The position numbers and the translations under genes were made by a program. Shown piece by piece: positions 1 to 13,440 of a stretch of 64,000 nucleotides of DNA; positions within the stretch are counted from its first letter, which is position 1; every line of letters begins with the position of its first letter. The stretch covers positions 10,272,501 to 10,336,500 of the forward strand of contig CM063288.1 of NCBI GenBank assembly GCA_032173965.1. The letters are read 5' to 3'. This DNA is from Sitta carolinensis. Its lineage: Eukaryota > Chordata > Aves > Passeriformes > Sittidae. The notes beneath the pieces are model-generated. The model saw only the letters and a program-made list of their open reading frames with translations, was not told where the DNA came from and searched no databases.

Positions 1-3000
1 ATGTGCCCAGACTGCAAACTAGGAACCAGCGTCAGGATCCCAAAAGAGGATACAGTCAGGAGCAAAAGTAGGCAAGGCCAGATTGTTCCTCTGTAAGTTT
101 CCAGTTCAGTTTTTAATGTTCAGTCTGGAAGACATTATCTCCTCACTAGAGGTTACTGGATCTCCAGCAGGGGTGTGAAACAGCATCCATTTTTCTACCT
201 AAGCTTTCTGAGTTCATTATTTAGTGTCTGGGGACAAACCTGCCTTCATCATGATTCTTAAGCCAAAAGTCATCCCAGTTCATAATTCAGCATGTGAATA
301 CATGTGAATACTCATCTCCGTGTTCTTCTCTTATGTTGGGGAAATAAGCTTTGGAATAGGAGCAGTGTTGAAGTGTTGGGCTAGTGCACTGCTGCTCCTA
401 TTGCTGTCAGAGGTTACGTGTCAAAGCTCTGCACTGGCTGGAGCCAGAAAATCAAGGCATTCCCCTGACTGGTTATCCCTGGGGTGACTAGTCCAGTATA
501 AAGGTTTTGAATTACCTGCCTAAATATGTTGACTTTGTTCTTCTAGGGAACGTAACAAGCAGGCTATATAGGTTAGGAATTTAATCATGTTTCAATCACA
601 AGTTAGTAACCTGGGCTCTAGGCTAGCCATCCCACATTAAGAATATGTTGCAGTGAGATTCTAGAGATGATTTAAGCTCTTACACCTTTCTTTTTCAGAG
701 GAGTTTTAGGAACGGACAGAGTGAAAACCTGGGAATTTTTCTTTTAAAAAAATTTAAATTCCAGGCTTTCTGGTGGTGAGGATAGCTTTATTCTCTGTAA
801 GTTGCTGTAAATCTGTAGCCAGACAGAACAAAGCAATCTTCGTCTTCCAAAAATGCCATGGCTAAAACTGGTATTTCAAAGTCAGCTTTGCGTATTTTTT
901 ATTGCTTAGATGGAGATCTTTGTAATTCATTTGAAGAATGAGGCAAAATGGAAAAATAAGTTTTGGGGTTTTTTTTGAGATTTCCCTGCTCTTCTGCATC
1001 TTTTTAAAAATACTATGGTAAATGTTACTCTATGGAATATTCTATTCATTATAAATACAACAGCTGATCTTACTAAAACATTAATTAAAAGTCTTACTGC
1101 ATTCCAAGTGCAACTTTTCATTTAAAGATGACAACAATCTGAACATGGAGCCCAAAGAAAAGAGAGAGGCAAAGACTGACAAATTAAATAATTCTGCTCA
1201 TGGTTACTTGCCTGTTGGCAATAGCATATTGTGCTTACTTCATACAGCTCTGGGCTCTCTCAACTCACATTGAATGAGAATGGTAATTTTCCTCCAGCTG
1301 CATGGCAGAGTCAAATCATAACTCTGGCTTGAGAGCTTGCCATTCCTTCAGTATGTCCCATAATACACAAGCAAGCCTCTATTTATGGTGCATGTAAAAT
1401 TTAAATTGTTTTCACAAAGCTTAGATAATGAATGCAAAGTACATTGTAGTAAGACGTTTGTATAATCACCTGCACGCACATGGCAGTATGCAATCCAACT
1501 TGTATCTCAAATCTAACTTGTTTGTATCACACTCCCATACTGGCAAACAGTGAATTTTTCTGTTTTGTGAACTCTCTGGAACAAGAGTTCAATATACTTA
1601 AGCTTGATTATTTTTGTCTATTTTAATTCTGGTGTTCCGTTATAAAAGAATAACTCAGCAGTTTGTCTCTTCAGGGAAGCAAATATAAATATTTCAAAAC
1701 AAAGTTATGCTAAAAACCAAAGCACTGAAAAAAAAATATGATAAAGTCTTGGAAGTACAGATTAAAGAACTATTGCAAATGGTATTAATTTCTGCTCATT
1801 TCATGTTACCACTTAAACAGCCTCATTCAACTGGAGTCCTAGTGTTTGTCTGCAGTATTTAACACATACAAAGACCAGAGCAGAGCTGGATCCTTCTCTG
1901 GTGGCCCTTCTAGCTAAAACAACAGAGGAAATAATCATTGTTGCCCCCTTGACATTTCTGTGGGGTACCAAGCTACGGTGAGATTTATTTTCTTCTGCAA
2001 GGTGACGCAGAAACAACAGATATACATGCCTGGATTCAGAGCTGAATGTCTGTCTTCCAGAGGTTCAATTCCCATCCATTATCCTAGACATGAACCTATC
2101 CGTTTGGGAGATAAATAACTTCTGATTTTGGAAGAGAAAATTAAGATATGCAATAGGTGCAAATATCACACCTATCTAAGTGTCTCCTGTTGGATTCAGA
2201 GCATCACTTTCACAATGCCAGAATTTGGTCTTCAGAGCCTTGACTCAAAGCTGGATTGTTGGGATGTGCAAATGAACAGAAGGTTTGTCTGCTTGGGAGA
2301 CTATTGCACACCCATAGGTTTAATGGAAAACACGATGTTGTATTTGTTCAGACCTCTCAGTAGGAATGAAGCAACTGCAGTTAAGTGGAGCTCTATTGAA
2401 AGCATATGCAGAGTAAGCACTTTTCCCACAACCTAAACTACTTTTGACTGCACGTGTGTTTCTTTTACCAAGATCACAGAAATTTTAGTTTTGAGAGAAA
2501 GCATTAGAAAGAAGAGGTGAGCCCACAAACTTTCTCTTGAACTCAGCATGTCTATAAATATTTATCCTGAACTGTTGAACTAGAAATTTATGGTCACAGC
2601 AATTTCTACTTAGTATTTCAGTTAGTACTTTGAGGGTTTTTTCTTTTAAATTGTTGTTGCTCAGCCCTTGGTTTTTATTTTTATTTAAAACACAGCCATT
2701 TGTGCATTTTACTAAGTTACCTCCACTAAGATGCTAATAAAAGGCCTATGTGAGAAGTTAGGAAAGCTTATCAATTTCACAGATCATTACAGGGCAAAAG
2801 AATCACTGGCAGTTGCTAATGAGCATTTGCTGCCTTTCAGTAGGATTTTGCACCGAAGCCCTAATTATTTAAGGCGTAGCAGTAAGTTGCACATGGTGGA
2901 ATAAATGGTGCAGTGGGAAATGCCAGTAGTTCAGGCTGTCTAATGTGTTCACGATCCAACATTGCATTTTATATCTCTTCATAATCACATTGCTTTTTAG

Positions 3001-6000
3001 TGACGTTTGTAACAAACGACACTTCGTGCCCAGTGCTTTCTCAGCCAAACCAAGAAGCAGTAACAGAGCAGCACACATAACTGAGGAGAATTTTTATAGC
3101 CTCTCCAGAGCACAGCTTTTTCCAGGAGTCTTCGTCACTATCAGCAGACAGTTGTTAACTGTGCAGGGAACCCAGACACAAAATCCAGTTTCAGCATTTT
3201 CTGAGGCCATGGCCAGACTCCTAAATTTCAGGAAATAAATCTTGCCTGCTTGGAAACTGATAAAGTATGGACATGTTCATTCAAAGCATACAGTGTTTGT
3301 TACCACCTTACAATATCAGAAGTGGATTGCTGCCCTCAATTATGAATTTCATAGCTCCAAACATATTTTCCAGTGGCTGTGTGTTTTGGGCACAAAAATT
3401 AAGCAATTTTTTCTCAATAATTTTCCATAATAGGTCACGCATACAGTGTGCTCTCATGCAAATTTGTAGAGATTTCTTATCTGTTGACAGCAAGCTAAGA
3501 ACATTCCCACGCTGGGAAAGTATGAGGCTTTGGTCAGTGGCATAGCTCCTACAGGAACATAGGACCACTAGTATTCAGTGACATATGAAATAAATTCTTG
3601 CCCTATTAAGATGGAAACTTTACAGTGCGTAAAAATAAAATAAAAAAGAAATTTTCAGTCTTCCAGAAATAATATGCAATGGAGAAATCATTTTTTTGCA
3701 AGTTTTATTGCAATAAATGATAAACATTCTCTTGTGAAAGGAAGGAAACAGGGTGAATTGTCATCTTTAATAAGTGACTGCCAATTCCAACCCCAGGTAT
3801 TACAGATTATATTTATGAAGGGATTATTGTTATGAAAATAATTGATAGTGTTTGATTGTGCTGCTTTCCTGTGGTATCAACAGAGTCTCTTGATGTGATG
3901 ATATTCCAGTCTCAGGCTGTGGCTTAAAGTATCTGGATTCTGTGAGATAAAAATTACAGTTCTCCTTCTAAGTGGGGGCACACACACATTTTGCTAATGA
4001 CGCAGCAAAATGTTGGCATTCATTTCATTCTGTACTTGCTCAGGGAGCTTCCTCCTGCTTCTACTTTGTCTAAACAATAATTATCCGCCTTTCTGAATTA
4101 TTACTGGATGAAGGATGAATGAAGGATTCACAACTGAAAGTAGAAATCTTCAAGTCTTAAAAGTTCAGCTTTTTTTTGATGAGAAGAGGGGAGAAAATTT
4201 CTCAGCAATTTATTTTTATTGTGTTGAACTGTTATGTTTCAGTCTTTCTTCTAGTGCTGCCACATAAAATTTATGAATTTATGAATTTATGAAAAGTAGT
4301 GGCAAACACCATAAATCAGGCTGTCCTGCTGAACTGGAAATGAATGAACCACTTTTGTTCTGACAGCTTTTCAAAACTGTTCTGATTTCTCAAAATCTTG
4401 TTTCCTGTAGCAAAGATTGCTGCTGCTCTGAAATAAACTCTGAAAAGTCCTATGTGGAAACTCCTGACATGCTCATGAACCCACTGTTACTGACATAAAG
4501 CAACTGCTTCATCTAGTAACGTTTGATAGACATCTTGACTCAGAATCGCCAAAGATGGGAACTAGGAGGATAAAGAAAGAAACCAAATTTAGGGACTTAG
4601 TGGTCTATGTGGAACAATTAGCAACAGCCTTACTTCCATTCCACAGCCACAGTTCTTTCCCTTTGAACTCCCTTACATTTGTACTGCATAATCCGAAATG
4701 ATCCCTTTCCATGCTCATAGGTCAGCTATTTCTTTGCAATTTTTTTAGCATTTTAAGCTATTCAGCACCTCATAAAATCTAACACATTTTAAAAGTTGGA
4801 CTATGGGAAGAAAGCTTTGTCTTTGCAGTTTGCCTTTTTTCCTCTAAGGAGAGACTTTGAACCAGGGAAAACTTTCATAAAAATTGATGAGTTTCACTCA
4901 AGAGAGGGCTGCAAAGTTAATCTTTACTGTCGTGTTGAGAGCTCTTGTATTTGCCCTTGCCTTTGGAATCTTTTTGGCCCATACTGTGTGGCAGTACTGA
5001 AGTTATTGAGAGCTGACAGAGTCGTTTTTTTTGTGTTGCTCACATTTTCCTGTGGTGGTGGCTTTACTTCTCTTATTTGTAACACTGTTTTTTGTGGTTT
5101 TTATTTCACTGCCAAGGCTCTGGAGCTATTCTGTCTGTTTCCTCTTCACTGTTCACTCAATACTGTGCACTTTGGTGTCTGTATACAAACACATTCAGTC
5201 ATTGTTCATCGTAAGAGCAGTGCCCCCTCTGTGCTGCATCTTCAGATTTTGCACTGATTCCTCCAGCAGTAAATTTATTGGCAAGGAGGAAATATGGCCA
5301 GATTATTTCATCTAATAGTACTAAATATTGAAAGCTAAGTTCCTTTAAGTGTGAATTTGTCAAATTCTGAGTGTCTCCATGTCTCAAATCCTCAGCTATG
5401 AAGTCAAAGTTGCACTTTGCCAAGTGACAGCTACCGCTGCCTATTTTGGGTGGGAATTATCTTCAGTTTCTACATAACTCAGTTTCCTGCACACTCCTAC
5501 TTTGACAAAATGCCAGAATTTTACCACTTTATGGAGACCTTGTCATCTTTGTGTGCCACGACAGCATCTGGGTGGCATTGGAGGAAATAGCCTAAGCTTT
5601 CTCCAAGACTTTATCCAATGTTTATGGCATCTGCTTTTGAATTGGCAGCCTAGAGGAAGGCTTTTTAAAAATGGGAAAAATCAGGCCATGACCAAATACA
5701 AATATAAAAAAGATCTAAAGATGGACAGAGCTTCAGTCTACCTGTAATCCCGTATTAAGTTCAGAAAACTTGTACTTACGGAAAAAAAGGTCCAGGTGAA
5801 CTCAATGGGTGGTTTGCATAAAACTCATCACACACCTAATTGCTACAGGTCAGCTGGCTACAATGTGGGGAGAGTAAAAGATGCTGCTGCTGGCAGAATG
5901 ATTTATGAAAGCTGCATCAGAAAAGCTCTGCCAGTCTGAGACAGCAACAGCTCTATGAAAATGCCCCCATTAATGTAGCAGAGGTTTACAGCCCCGATTC

Positions 6001-9000
6001 AGCTGCTGATTGACCTCCCAGATCCACAGACGTGTTCCACTCTACAGTTGTTGTTTTGTGGGTGTATGAAGACTCCTGTAACAATGTTACTTTAAAGCAA
6101 TACAATTAAAATTATTCTTTAAATGAAATAAAATCTAATTTAGGAAAAGCACCTGTACATGTGATTAATTCCAAAAGACATAAATGGGGCTTAAACATTC
6201 TCTTAAAAACTGCATGAAGTGGGACTGATGTTTGAGCTTGGATAAACTCAAGGCAGCTTGATGCCCAGTACTACTCTGAAATTCCACTTGAGTCTTTCAG
6301 AAAAGGAGACAAATGGACTTGCTGAGGTTATCGTACCTGGGATAGCAATGCTTTTTTCAAACAGTTATACTCCGGTGACTGAGCAAAAAGCCAATACTCT
6401 GTGCACCTCTGGGAACTCTTGACACTGAATTTAACAAAAAAAAGAATGTAGAAGATTGAAGAAGAAATTATGTACAGCTGCTGTCTGCTTTTCAGTTAGC
6501 AGACCATATCTTCCATGGATAGGTCATAAATTCTTCCCTGCTGAGCACCATAAAAACAGATTCCCCTAAAGACCTGTGGTAGTATGTGTAGTGTTCAACA
6601 CCTTTGCAGTCTGCAAAAAGGGTGGAATAGTGTGATACTGAATAAGCAGATTATGCAGAACTTCTTTTCAAGAGTCAAAACTAAAATTTTTGGGGTGCCA
6701 TCTGCAGAAGGATCTTGTGTTTGGTGCTTGGACTATAAAGTATCAAATGCCATTTGGCACTGGTGAATGCAAAGTAGAAAAATAAAAAATGTCCTAGGTT
6801 TACAAAAAGACCATGGATTTTTCTTGTATGTACAGTAGGTAGGGCTCTGAAGTGAGCATGTTTGTTCCCACTCTGTATTCCATTTTTGCTTTAATGACAC
6901 AACTGTGGATTCTAGACTGTTCTGCAGAAGAGGTAGGTTTTTCACTTTGTTTGCAAAGTCACAGCTAAGTCTCCAAATATTTAACATTTTCACGTTTAAC
7001 CTTGCCATGCAAGTTCTCTGTTTTAGAAGCACACTTTTAAAAAGGATAAACTATTCTTGAGATATGGTTTGTGTGTGTTTAAAGTCTCAGAAGGAGCTTA
7101 ACAATGTATCATGTCCACTTTTCTTTATCAAGAACATCTGCTGTTCATTTGTTAAAGCAAACTGCAGCTTGAGCCTAGCAGAAGCTTTGTTACAAGACTT
7201 AAAAAGAGCTGCACTGGTCAGAACCATGTTTCCCACCTGCACTAACAGTAAAAATTAAATCTAAATCAAAATATAGCGCCTATTAGGTGGGCTGTAGTTA
7301 CAACAGTCATGATGTAGTCTCAACAGTTTTATAGTACTTCTTTCCTAAGACTGAAATTAAGAGTTCACAGCCATATGAAATATTAAAACAAGAAGATTTT
7401 TTCTCTAGTTTGAGGGAAATGCAGCTCTGTCTACATGGACTGAGTATATGTTATGGTATAGCATCCTCTGCGAAGTTCCCTTCACAAGTCTTTTGATCCA
7501 GGTCCAGGGTCAAAACCCGCTGGCTTTTGATTCAAGTAAAATAGAGGGCTCTGACCCTCTGATGACCATGGGAAACAGCTCTTTATTTGTAGGACCTAGT
7601 ATGAGCCACATCCACAGAACAGCTTCTACTGTTTGGATTGAATCTCTTGGGGCTGTGTGAGAGCTTTCAACCATATGACCTTCAGATGGAGCCCATCTAA
7701 TATGTAACTTGCAATAAGGGCAATAATATTCTGGTTTTGGTAATACCTTGATGATGGAAGAAGAGGCCCACTATCCAGTCTCTACCACATTTCAAGTGTA
7801 AGTGTAATACAACGTTTTTTCCTGTATCTTTACTTCTTTGATTATAATTACACTTACAGAATGTGTCGTGCTATTTAAAAGGTGTTTCTTCTGCTGCTTT
7901 CTTGATACAATCTCATGGCTTATTACTCTTAAGTTTTGCAAAAACTGCAAGCAGTTTGCTCTCTGCTAGAAATGAGTATTTGCTCTGCCAGGTTTGCAGG
8001 CAGCAGAATAAAGGTCAGATTTTGTCAGGCATTCTGAGTAGTTTTCAACATCTCCCTTGATGTCTCCTTATGGCGACTTCTAAGGATCTGCCAAAAGCAC
8101 ATGTTTGGGAGCTCAGTGGTAACATCTGACAACTCTGGCTGAGGCTATCCTCATTTTATTCCTTTGCAGATTCTGATCTCTATGGCCTCTTCTAAGGTGT
8201 TGATCCCAGAAATTACTGGTTTCCTCCTGAAGATGGGCATGGAGCAGAGAATAGGCTACAAAGGCTTCTCAAGCTTTCCTCAATTTCTGGCATTCCTTAA
8301 TGCTGAGATAGGCAGACAGCCAAATAAGCAAAACACTGCTGTTCCTTTAAAGGAGGTGACTACTGACAGACATCATCTACCAACCCACTAGCCAATTTCT
8401 CTTGAAAGTTTATTGTTTGCCCAATCCACTGTGGATGTGGGAAATAATTTATTCCCTACTTCATTGCAGGTACCTGTATGCATTAGAAAACATTTAACAT
8501 TTTGCATTACTGCCATTCTTAATTTAATGACTTGTTACCCAGGTTATCCAAACTTTGTTTTTGGGTTGTTTTACTGCTTCCAGACACTACAGTCTGACTG
8601 TGAATGTGCTAACTACACTACATGTAAGTGAATAGATAACATTTCTGTCTTTCAAATGTATATCCAAAATCGATTTTCTTTAGATGTATTGAATCACCCA
8701 AATGAAACCAATTCTTTCATTCAGTGATTGAGAACTATACACACATAGGTCTTAATTCCAGACTTTGGGGAATCAAGGTAAAGGTAGTCTATAGAAATAG
8801 CAGCACAACTCAACTCTGCATGCTGACAGAATTTGGATGTTTTAAAATTCTGATTTCATGGGAGAAGGATTGTCTTTTGAGAGGAATTTTAGTAATTAGT
8901 GAATTAATATTTCAGTATGTGAAATCATCTCTATGAGGAGAGTTATTTTGAATAGCGACTTCTTAACAGTTGTAACATTGCCAGTCTTAGTACAACTTTT

Positions 9001-12000
9001 GATGTGCCTGTCTATATATGATGTAATCCAGGGGGATTTTGCAAGCCAGTAAATCCTTTTGATAGCTGTCTTTTCTGATCTCATTGCTTCTGGGACCTTA
9101 AACAGCAAAATGAGACATTTATCTAGTCCTTAACATCAAGCACTGAACACCTCTGCCGGTGCAATGGATGTAGTGCTGGAATATGTCATGTAATGTTTGC
9201 CATAATTTCTAATAGTCTTCAGGTGTTACTGTCAAACTGAACAATATTCAGTAACAGTAATGCTTCACATTTACACTTTGGTTTATTGTAAGTTATGGTT
9301 GCTTCTTTTTGGGTGCTGTGGGTTTGTGTTCATTGTTGACTTCACTGGAGCCAGCCGGAGTTATAAAGCAGGATATAAATTTGAAGTTAAAAGCATAAAC
9401 CAAAAGGGTGCATCCCATTGCCTTAAATTGCTACTGCAACTCTGTTTAAGTAGGAAAACCTATGTGTTGTTTTTTTAAAAATTGTTATATAAACAGGTCT
9501 TTGATGGAGCATAGATAGAGATAAAATTTTAGAAAGTATTTCCTGTGCTTTTGGACAAGAAAAAGGATGACTGAATGTTATTTGGTGTTGGTGGTCACTG
9601 GACTGCCTTTTAGTTTGTGACCATGGGGAATAGTTTGTAGGGGTACATTTTCTAATAATACTGTCCTTTAGTGTACAGCTTCCATGGATTTGTTGCATTT
9701 TTTTCTTTTCTTTGGGAACCAAGCACCATCCCTTTTCAATAGCATTCTCTGAGACCCAGAGAACTCTGGGAGCTCCACACACCACAGATTCTTTCCCCTT
9801 GCCATTGATGCACTGTTTTGCCATACCAGACTTTTCCAGGAAGGCTCTAAGCACTTGAAGGGTCCAGACAAAAACTCAAAACTCGTGTTTGTACTAATAC
9901 AATGGTTATTTGCTGCTTGCTGTCAATTTTCCACTTGTTATTGTTGTAGAGCAGGTAAAGAGAAGCTGCAGCCTCACTGGGACTGGCAATACTCACACAG
10001 GCCAAGTTGTAAATAAGGGTTATAGCATGCTGCTGCTGGGCATTAAATAAGCAGATAAATTTCTCTTTGCTGTGGATTTATTCAAGGCAGATGTTTTTAG
10101 TGAGCTCTGGAAAGGTTTGGAGGAATATAAAACCTGCTGCAGTTCTGGAATTGATCCATGAGGATCAAAATCTGGTAACCAGTGATTTGTTTAAGGGTCC
10201 TTGACACTTTTATGGCAAGACCATGTATTTTGGAGAGGGCTGGCTCAGTTTGAAACACATTCCAAACCCAAACCTGAAATAAATCTTTGCAACAGAGCAA
10301 TTCTATAAACTTCTGCTTTCCCATTATTTCATTTTTGTCAAAAAATTAAAGAAAAAAAATCATAGTTTGGAAAGGGAATGACTCAACCTTTTGAAAGGAA
10401 ATGGAATGCTGATTTGTCTGTGTTTGTAGTTTTTGGTGTGGCATTTCCTCAGTGTAGAGATGTGGATGAACAGAATAATACAGACAGAGCAAGTATAAAA
10501 TAAAGACACAAAGAAATGGAAATATACTTAATGCAGCTTCAGCCATGTGATACTGGAAGTACATACCTAATGGTCTACCAGAGCTTGAAGGGTCAGCTAA
10601 AAATGGCCTTGTGTGGTCCAAGAGGGACTTAAGAATATTATAAAACAAAATTGGAAAGGAAGACAGGCATTTCCCATTGTTTTGACCCCAATTGTTCCCT
10701 GTTACAATTGATGGAAGGTTAATGCTTGGGGTCTTTGGAGTTGGGTTGAGCAATTCAATGAAAATCACCAGAAGAAATGATTATGAACTGGAAAAAACAA
10801 TAAATATATTATGTGACTTGTAACTTATGACTTTCATTTGCAGGCCAGAGTCTCAGCAGCTGTAAACAGATGTGGCTAGGCTAATGCTAGTGAGGAGGCT
10901 GTGATGTGAGGACAGAACCACTGAAAAGGTGCTTCTGTCTTCACATTACTTGCAGTGCTACTCTTCCATTTTACTGTACTGAAGATACTTGATACATCAG
11001 TATAAAAATAATTTTGCTTCAAATATTTTAAGTAAATCTTAATATCCAGTGAATCAAAAATGAGAACTAGTAACTCCATTCTAATATACTCTCTGGCTTT
11101 GGATAAGTCACTTGATCTGTCTGTTGGTTTCTTAATCTAGAATGAAAAGCCAGGTTCAAGGGCATTGACAAGTTAATAGTTATTTGGTGCAAGTCACTTT
11201 CTGTGACAGTGAGCACATTATCAACTACCTGGAGTTATAATATTGTAACAATCTCATATTGCTGCTTTACAACTTCTTTTTTTCTGAAAATGAAATGTGC
11301 TGAGAAAGGTATTCCTTGGAGCCTGTGCTCTGAGTAAGCACTAAATCAATATGCTGGAGTAGGGTGAGTGATCTGGGGTGAGAAGGAGCTGCTGTTTACC
11401 ACAAAGCACTGGAAAAAGACATGGCCACAAAGAGCTTTAGAAAAATGCTGTGGCATTTTTAAACACAAATCAGCTTCCCATTGTGCAGGATCCCAAAATT
11501 TGTACTTCATGGAACATGGCTTTTGCTAAGTTAAAGGTAGACTCAAAAAGAATTTGAGAGAAGTGGAAAATTTCTCCAGTTTATTCAGCATATTCAGCTC
11601 GTGGCAAATGTTAATGTCCTTAATATTGAGTAAGTAGTGCCAGGGAGAAGAGGTCACCACATCACTGACAAAATTAATTTGTCTGAACTGATATCCCAAG
11701 ACTTAAAGGAAAGAAAAAACAATCTGACAGCTGTAAGTTAAGCTGCAGCAGATGAGGAACCCAGCTGGAGTGAAGTGGGGCTGGATTAAAAATGAAAGGT
11801 TTTTAAAGAAGAGAGTCTAAGAATGGGTAAGGTTGGTTGGCTAAATATTATAATTTACAAAGTAAGTGTTGTGCAGTCAGAGAAAGCAGAGCTGAAATGT
11901 GAATTGGAACCTGAGAGGAGAATGCTGGGAGGAATTTGTCCAAGCCACAACCAAATCTTCTTCACTTCAAGACAGACCATCAATATTTTGCCCACCTGGA

Positions 12001-13232
12001 GGTTGAAGGAGTTTCCTGCTCAGTTGCCAAATTTTGATATGTAATTCAGAAGGCAACATTGCTTCTTTCCCAGTGAGCAAACACAGCCACGACTATTACT
12101 CGTTCCCGCTCATCTTGATTCACTCAGTTACTTCATGACTTGTAGGCAAAGGATCAAAGAGTCAGGAGATGGAGAACTGACATATCAGAGGGGATAGGAA
12201 AGGAGGAGTTATTGTGATGACTTGGCAAGCATGCTAACGATTAACACATTCTAAAGTGACCCTCAAAAAGGATGGCGTTTCTCACAAAACAGAGGAAGAA
12301 CCTTTGCTGGAGTATTTTTTTATTTGGTAGAAACTGGTGTATGTCTGCTTTTCCCATTTTTTTTCAGAAGAAAGTCACAGATCCTCATCAAGGTTCAAGA
12401 GCTCAATTGCAAATCAATAACTCAGTTTGCAGTTACACCACAAGGATCTGCCTGTAAATCTGAAGTTATCATGAATGCCATAGCAGGCAGGGATATACCA
12501 GTATCATTTTTATTTAATGCGAACAGGACTGGTTCATTTTGCAGAAAATTCTTTTGGGTAGACTAGATGTCTCTTTAAGTTGCACTGCGTGTTCGTGTGA
12601 CTATGTATTGATGTTTGTGGTCCTCTCCCATCATAACGTGAGAATAACCCTTAATGATGCTTTCTCAAATTGCAGCTCCTTATCTTCTGCTTTTAAAGAT
12701 CAAGACAGAATTTGGTATGTGTCTGCATTTTTTGCCTGTATATCGTCAGGAGTTACGATGTCTCCGCACGTGAAAATTAGATGTCTGCATACAGATTTAC
12801 ATTATAAGCCCAATCCTTGGCAAACATGCTAGAAGTATTTGGTCCAACAGCCTTGCACTCTTGCATACTCAGAGGTGTAGTAGCATTGCTGCCCTTTTTT
12901 TTGAATTTTTGAGCAGTACGGACCCAGGTGTCAGGATTTTTAATTGGCACTCTCAGTGTGTTTTTGCAGAAAAACCATTCTAGTGGGAAATTTTTCTGCA
13001 TGAATATCTATCTGCCTGACTAGTCTTATGATTTTAAGTTTGACTTATCCAAGAGTTTTTTTTCATTTCATTATCTTCTGCCATTTGGCTTGCAAAGAAT
13101 ATGTCTTTAACAGACATATTAAAGAATACGTGTCAAGAACTTTCCACTGCATTACTAAATGTCCAACATTTTTTCCTGATATCATAATCTGTTAAGTTTA
13201 CCTTCTTTCTTCACTCTCTCACATCTTTCCAG
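1..13232 (+). other. Upstream MYLK intron or 5' flank, no exon recognised
   Basis: I see no coding exon in these 13 kb. The first exon in the window begins in phase 0 in mid-Ig1, so an exon with the long-isoform start and the first half of Ig1 must lie upstream. I looked for the end of that exon (coding for a Phe-Glu-Gly-Lys/Arg type end before a GT donor) and found no match, so it is probably before base 1. The open frames here are short, lack family motifs and mostly overlap others, as chance frames do. Small local features are a 10-bp direct duplication near 291-310 and a short ATTTATGA-type tandem near 4270-4292. Conserved regulatory elements could be present but cannot be recognised without alignment. 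Confidence 0.7.
4268..4294. repeat. Short 10-bp tandem repeat
   Basis: A 10-bp unit built on TTTATGAA is repeated about two and a half times in AT-rich DNA. It looks like ordinary simple-sequence slippage in noncoding DNA. Confidence 0.6.
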
Positions 13233-13440
13233 GTCAGAGGCTACCCTGAGCCACAGATCACATGGTACAGAAATGGGCATCCTGTCCCAGAGGGAGACCA
13301 TTATGTCGTGGACCGCAGCATCCGGGGCGTGTTCAGCTTGGTCATCAAAGGTGTGCAGGAAGGCGATGGTGGCAAATACACCTGCGAGGCTGCAAATGAT
13401 GGTGGGGTTCGTCAAGTCACCGTGGAACTGACAGTGGAAG
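13233..13440 (+). CDS. MYLK: MYLK coding exon: second half of Ig domain 1
   Basis: The exon opens in phase 0 after a pyrimidine-rich acceptor (CTTTCCAG) and codes for 69 residues plus one base. It starts with VRGYPEPQITWYRNGHP and carries the core Trp of an I-set Ig domain, then the EGDGGKYTCEA segment with the second disulfide Cys, and ends in ELTVE. This agrees with Ig1 of vertebrate myosin light chain kinase; the first half of the domain must be in an exon outside the window. MYLK phosphorylates the myosin regulatory light chain under calmodulin control, and these N-terminal Ig domains belong only to the long non-muscle isoform, where they help bind the cytoskeleton. The donor is GTCAGA, weak at +3, but the phase-1 end joins the next exon correctly. 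Confidence 0.93.

Noticed and set aside
4796..5257. 153-codon + frame with an EGCKVNLYC stretch recalling an Ig strand
   Set aside because: No Trp/Cys spacing of an Ig domain, no matching splice sites and no similarity to the MYLK N-terminus.
9423..9854. 143-codon minus-strand frame
   Set aside because: No motif, no splice or repeat context; consistent with chance.
10346..10768. 140-codon minus-strand frame
   Set aside because: No recognisable domain; AT-rich intron with chance lack of stops.
13098..13120. 9-bp-stem hairpin (AATATGTCT...AGACATATT) before the Ig1 exon
   Set aside because: Short AT-rich stem of a kind expected by chance in 64 kb.
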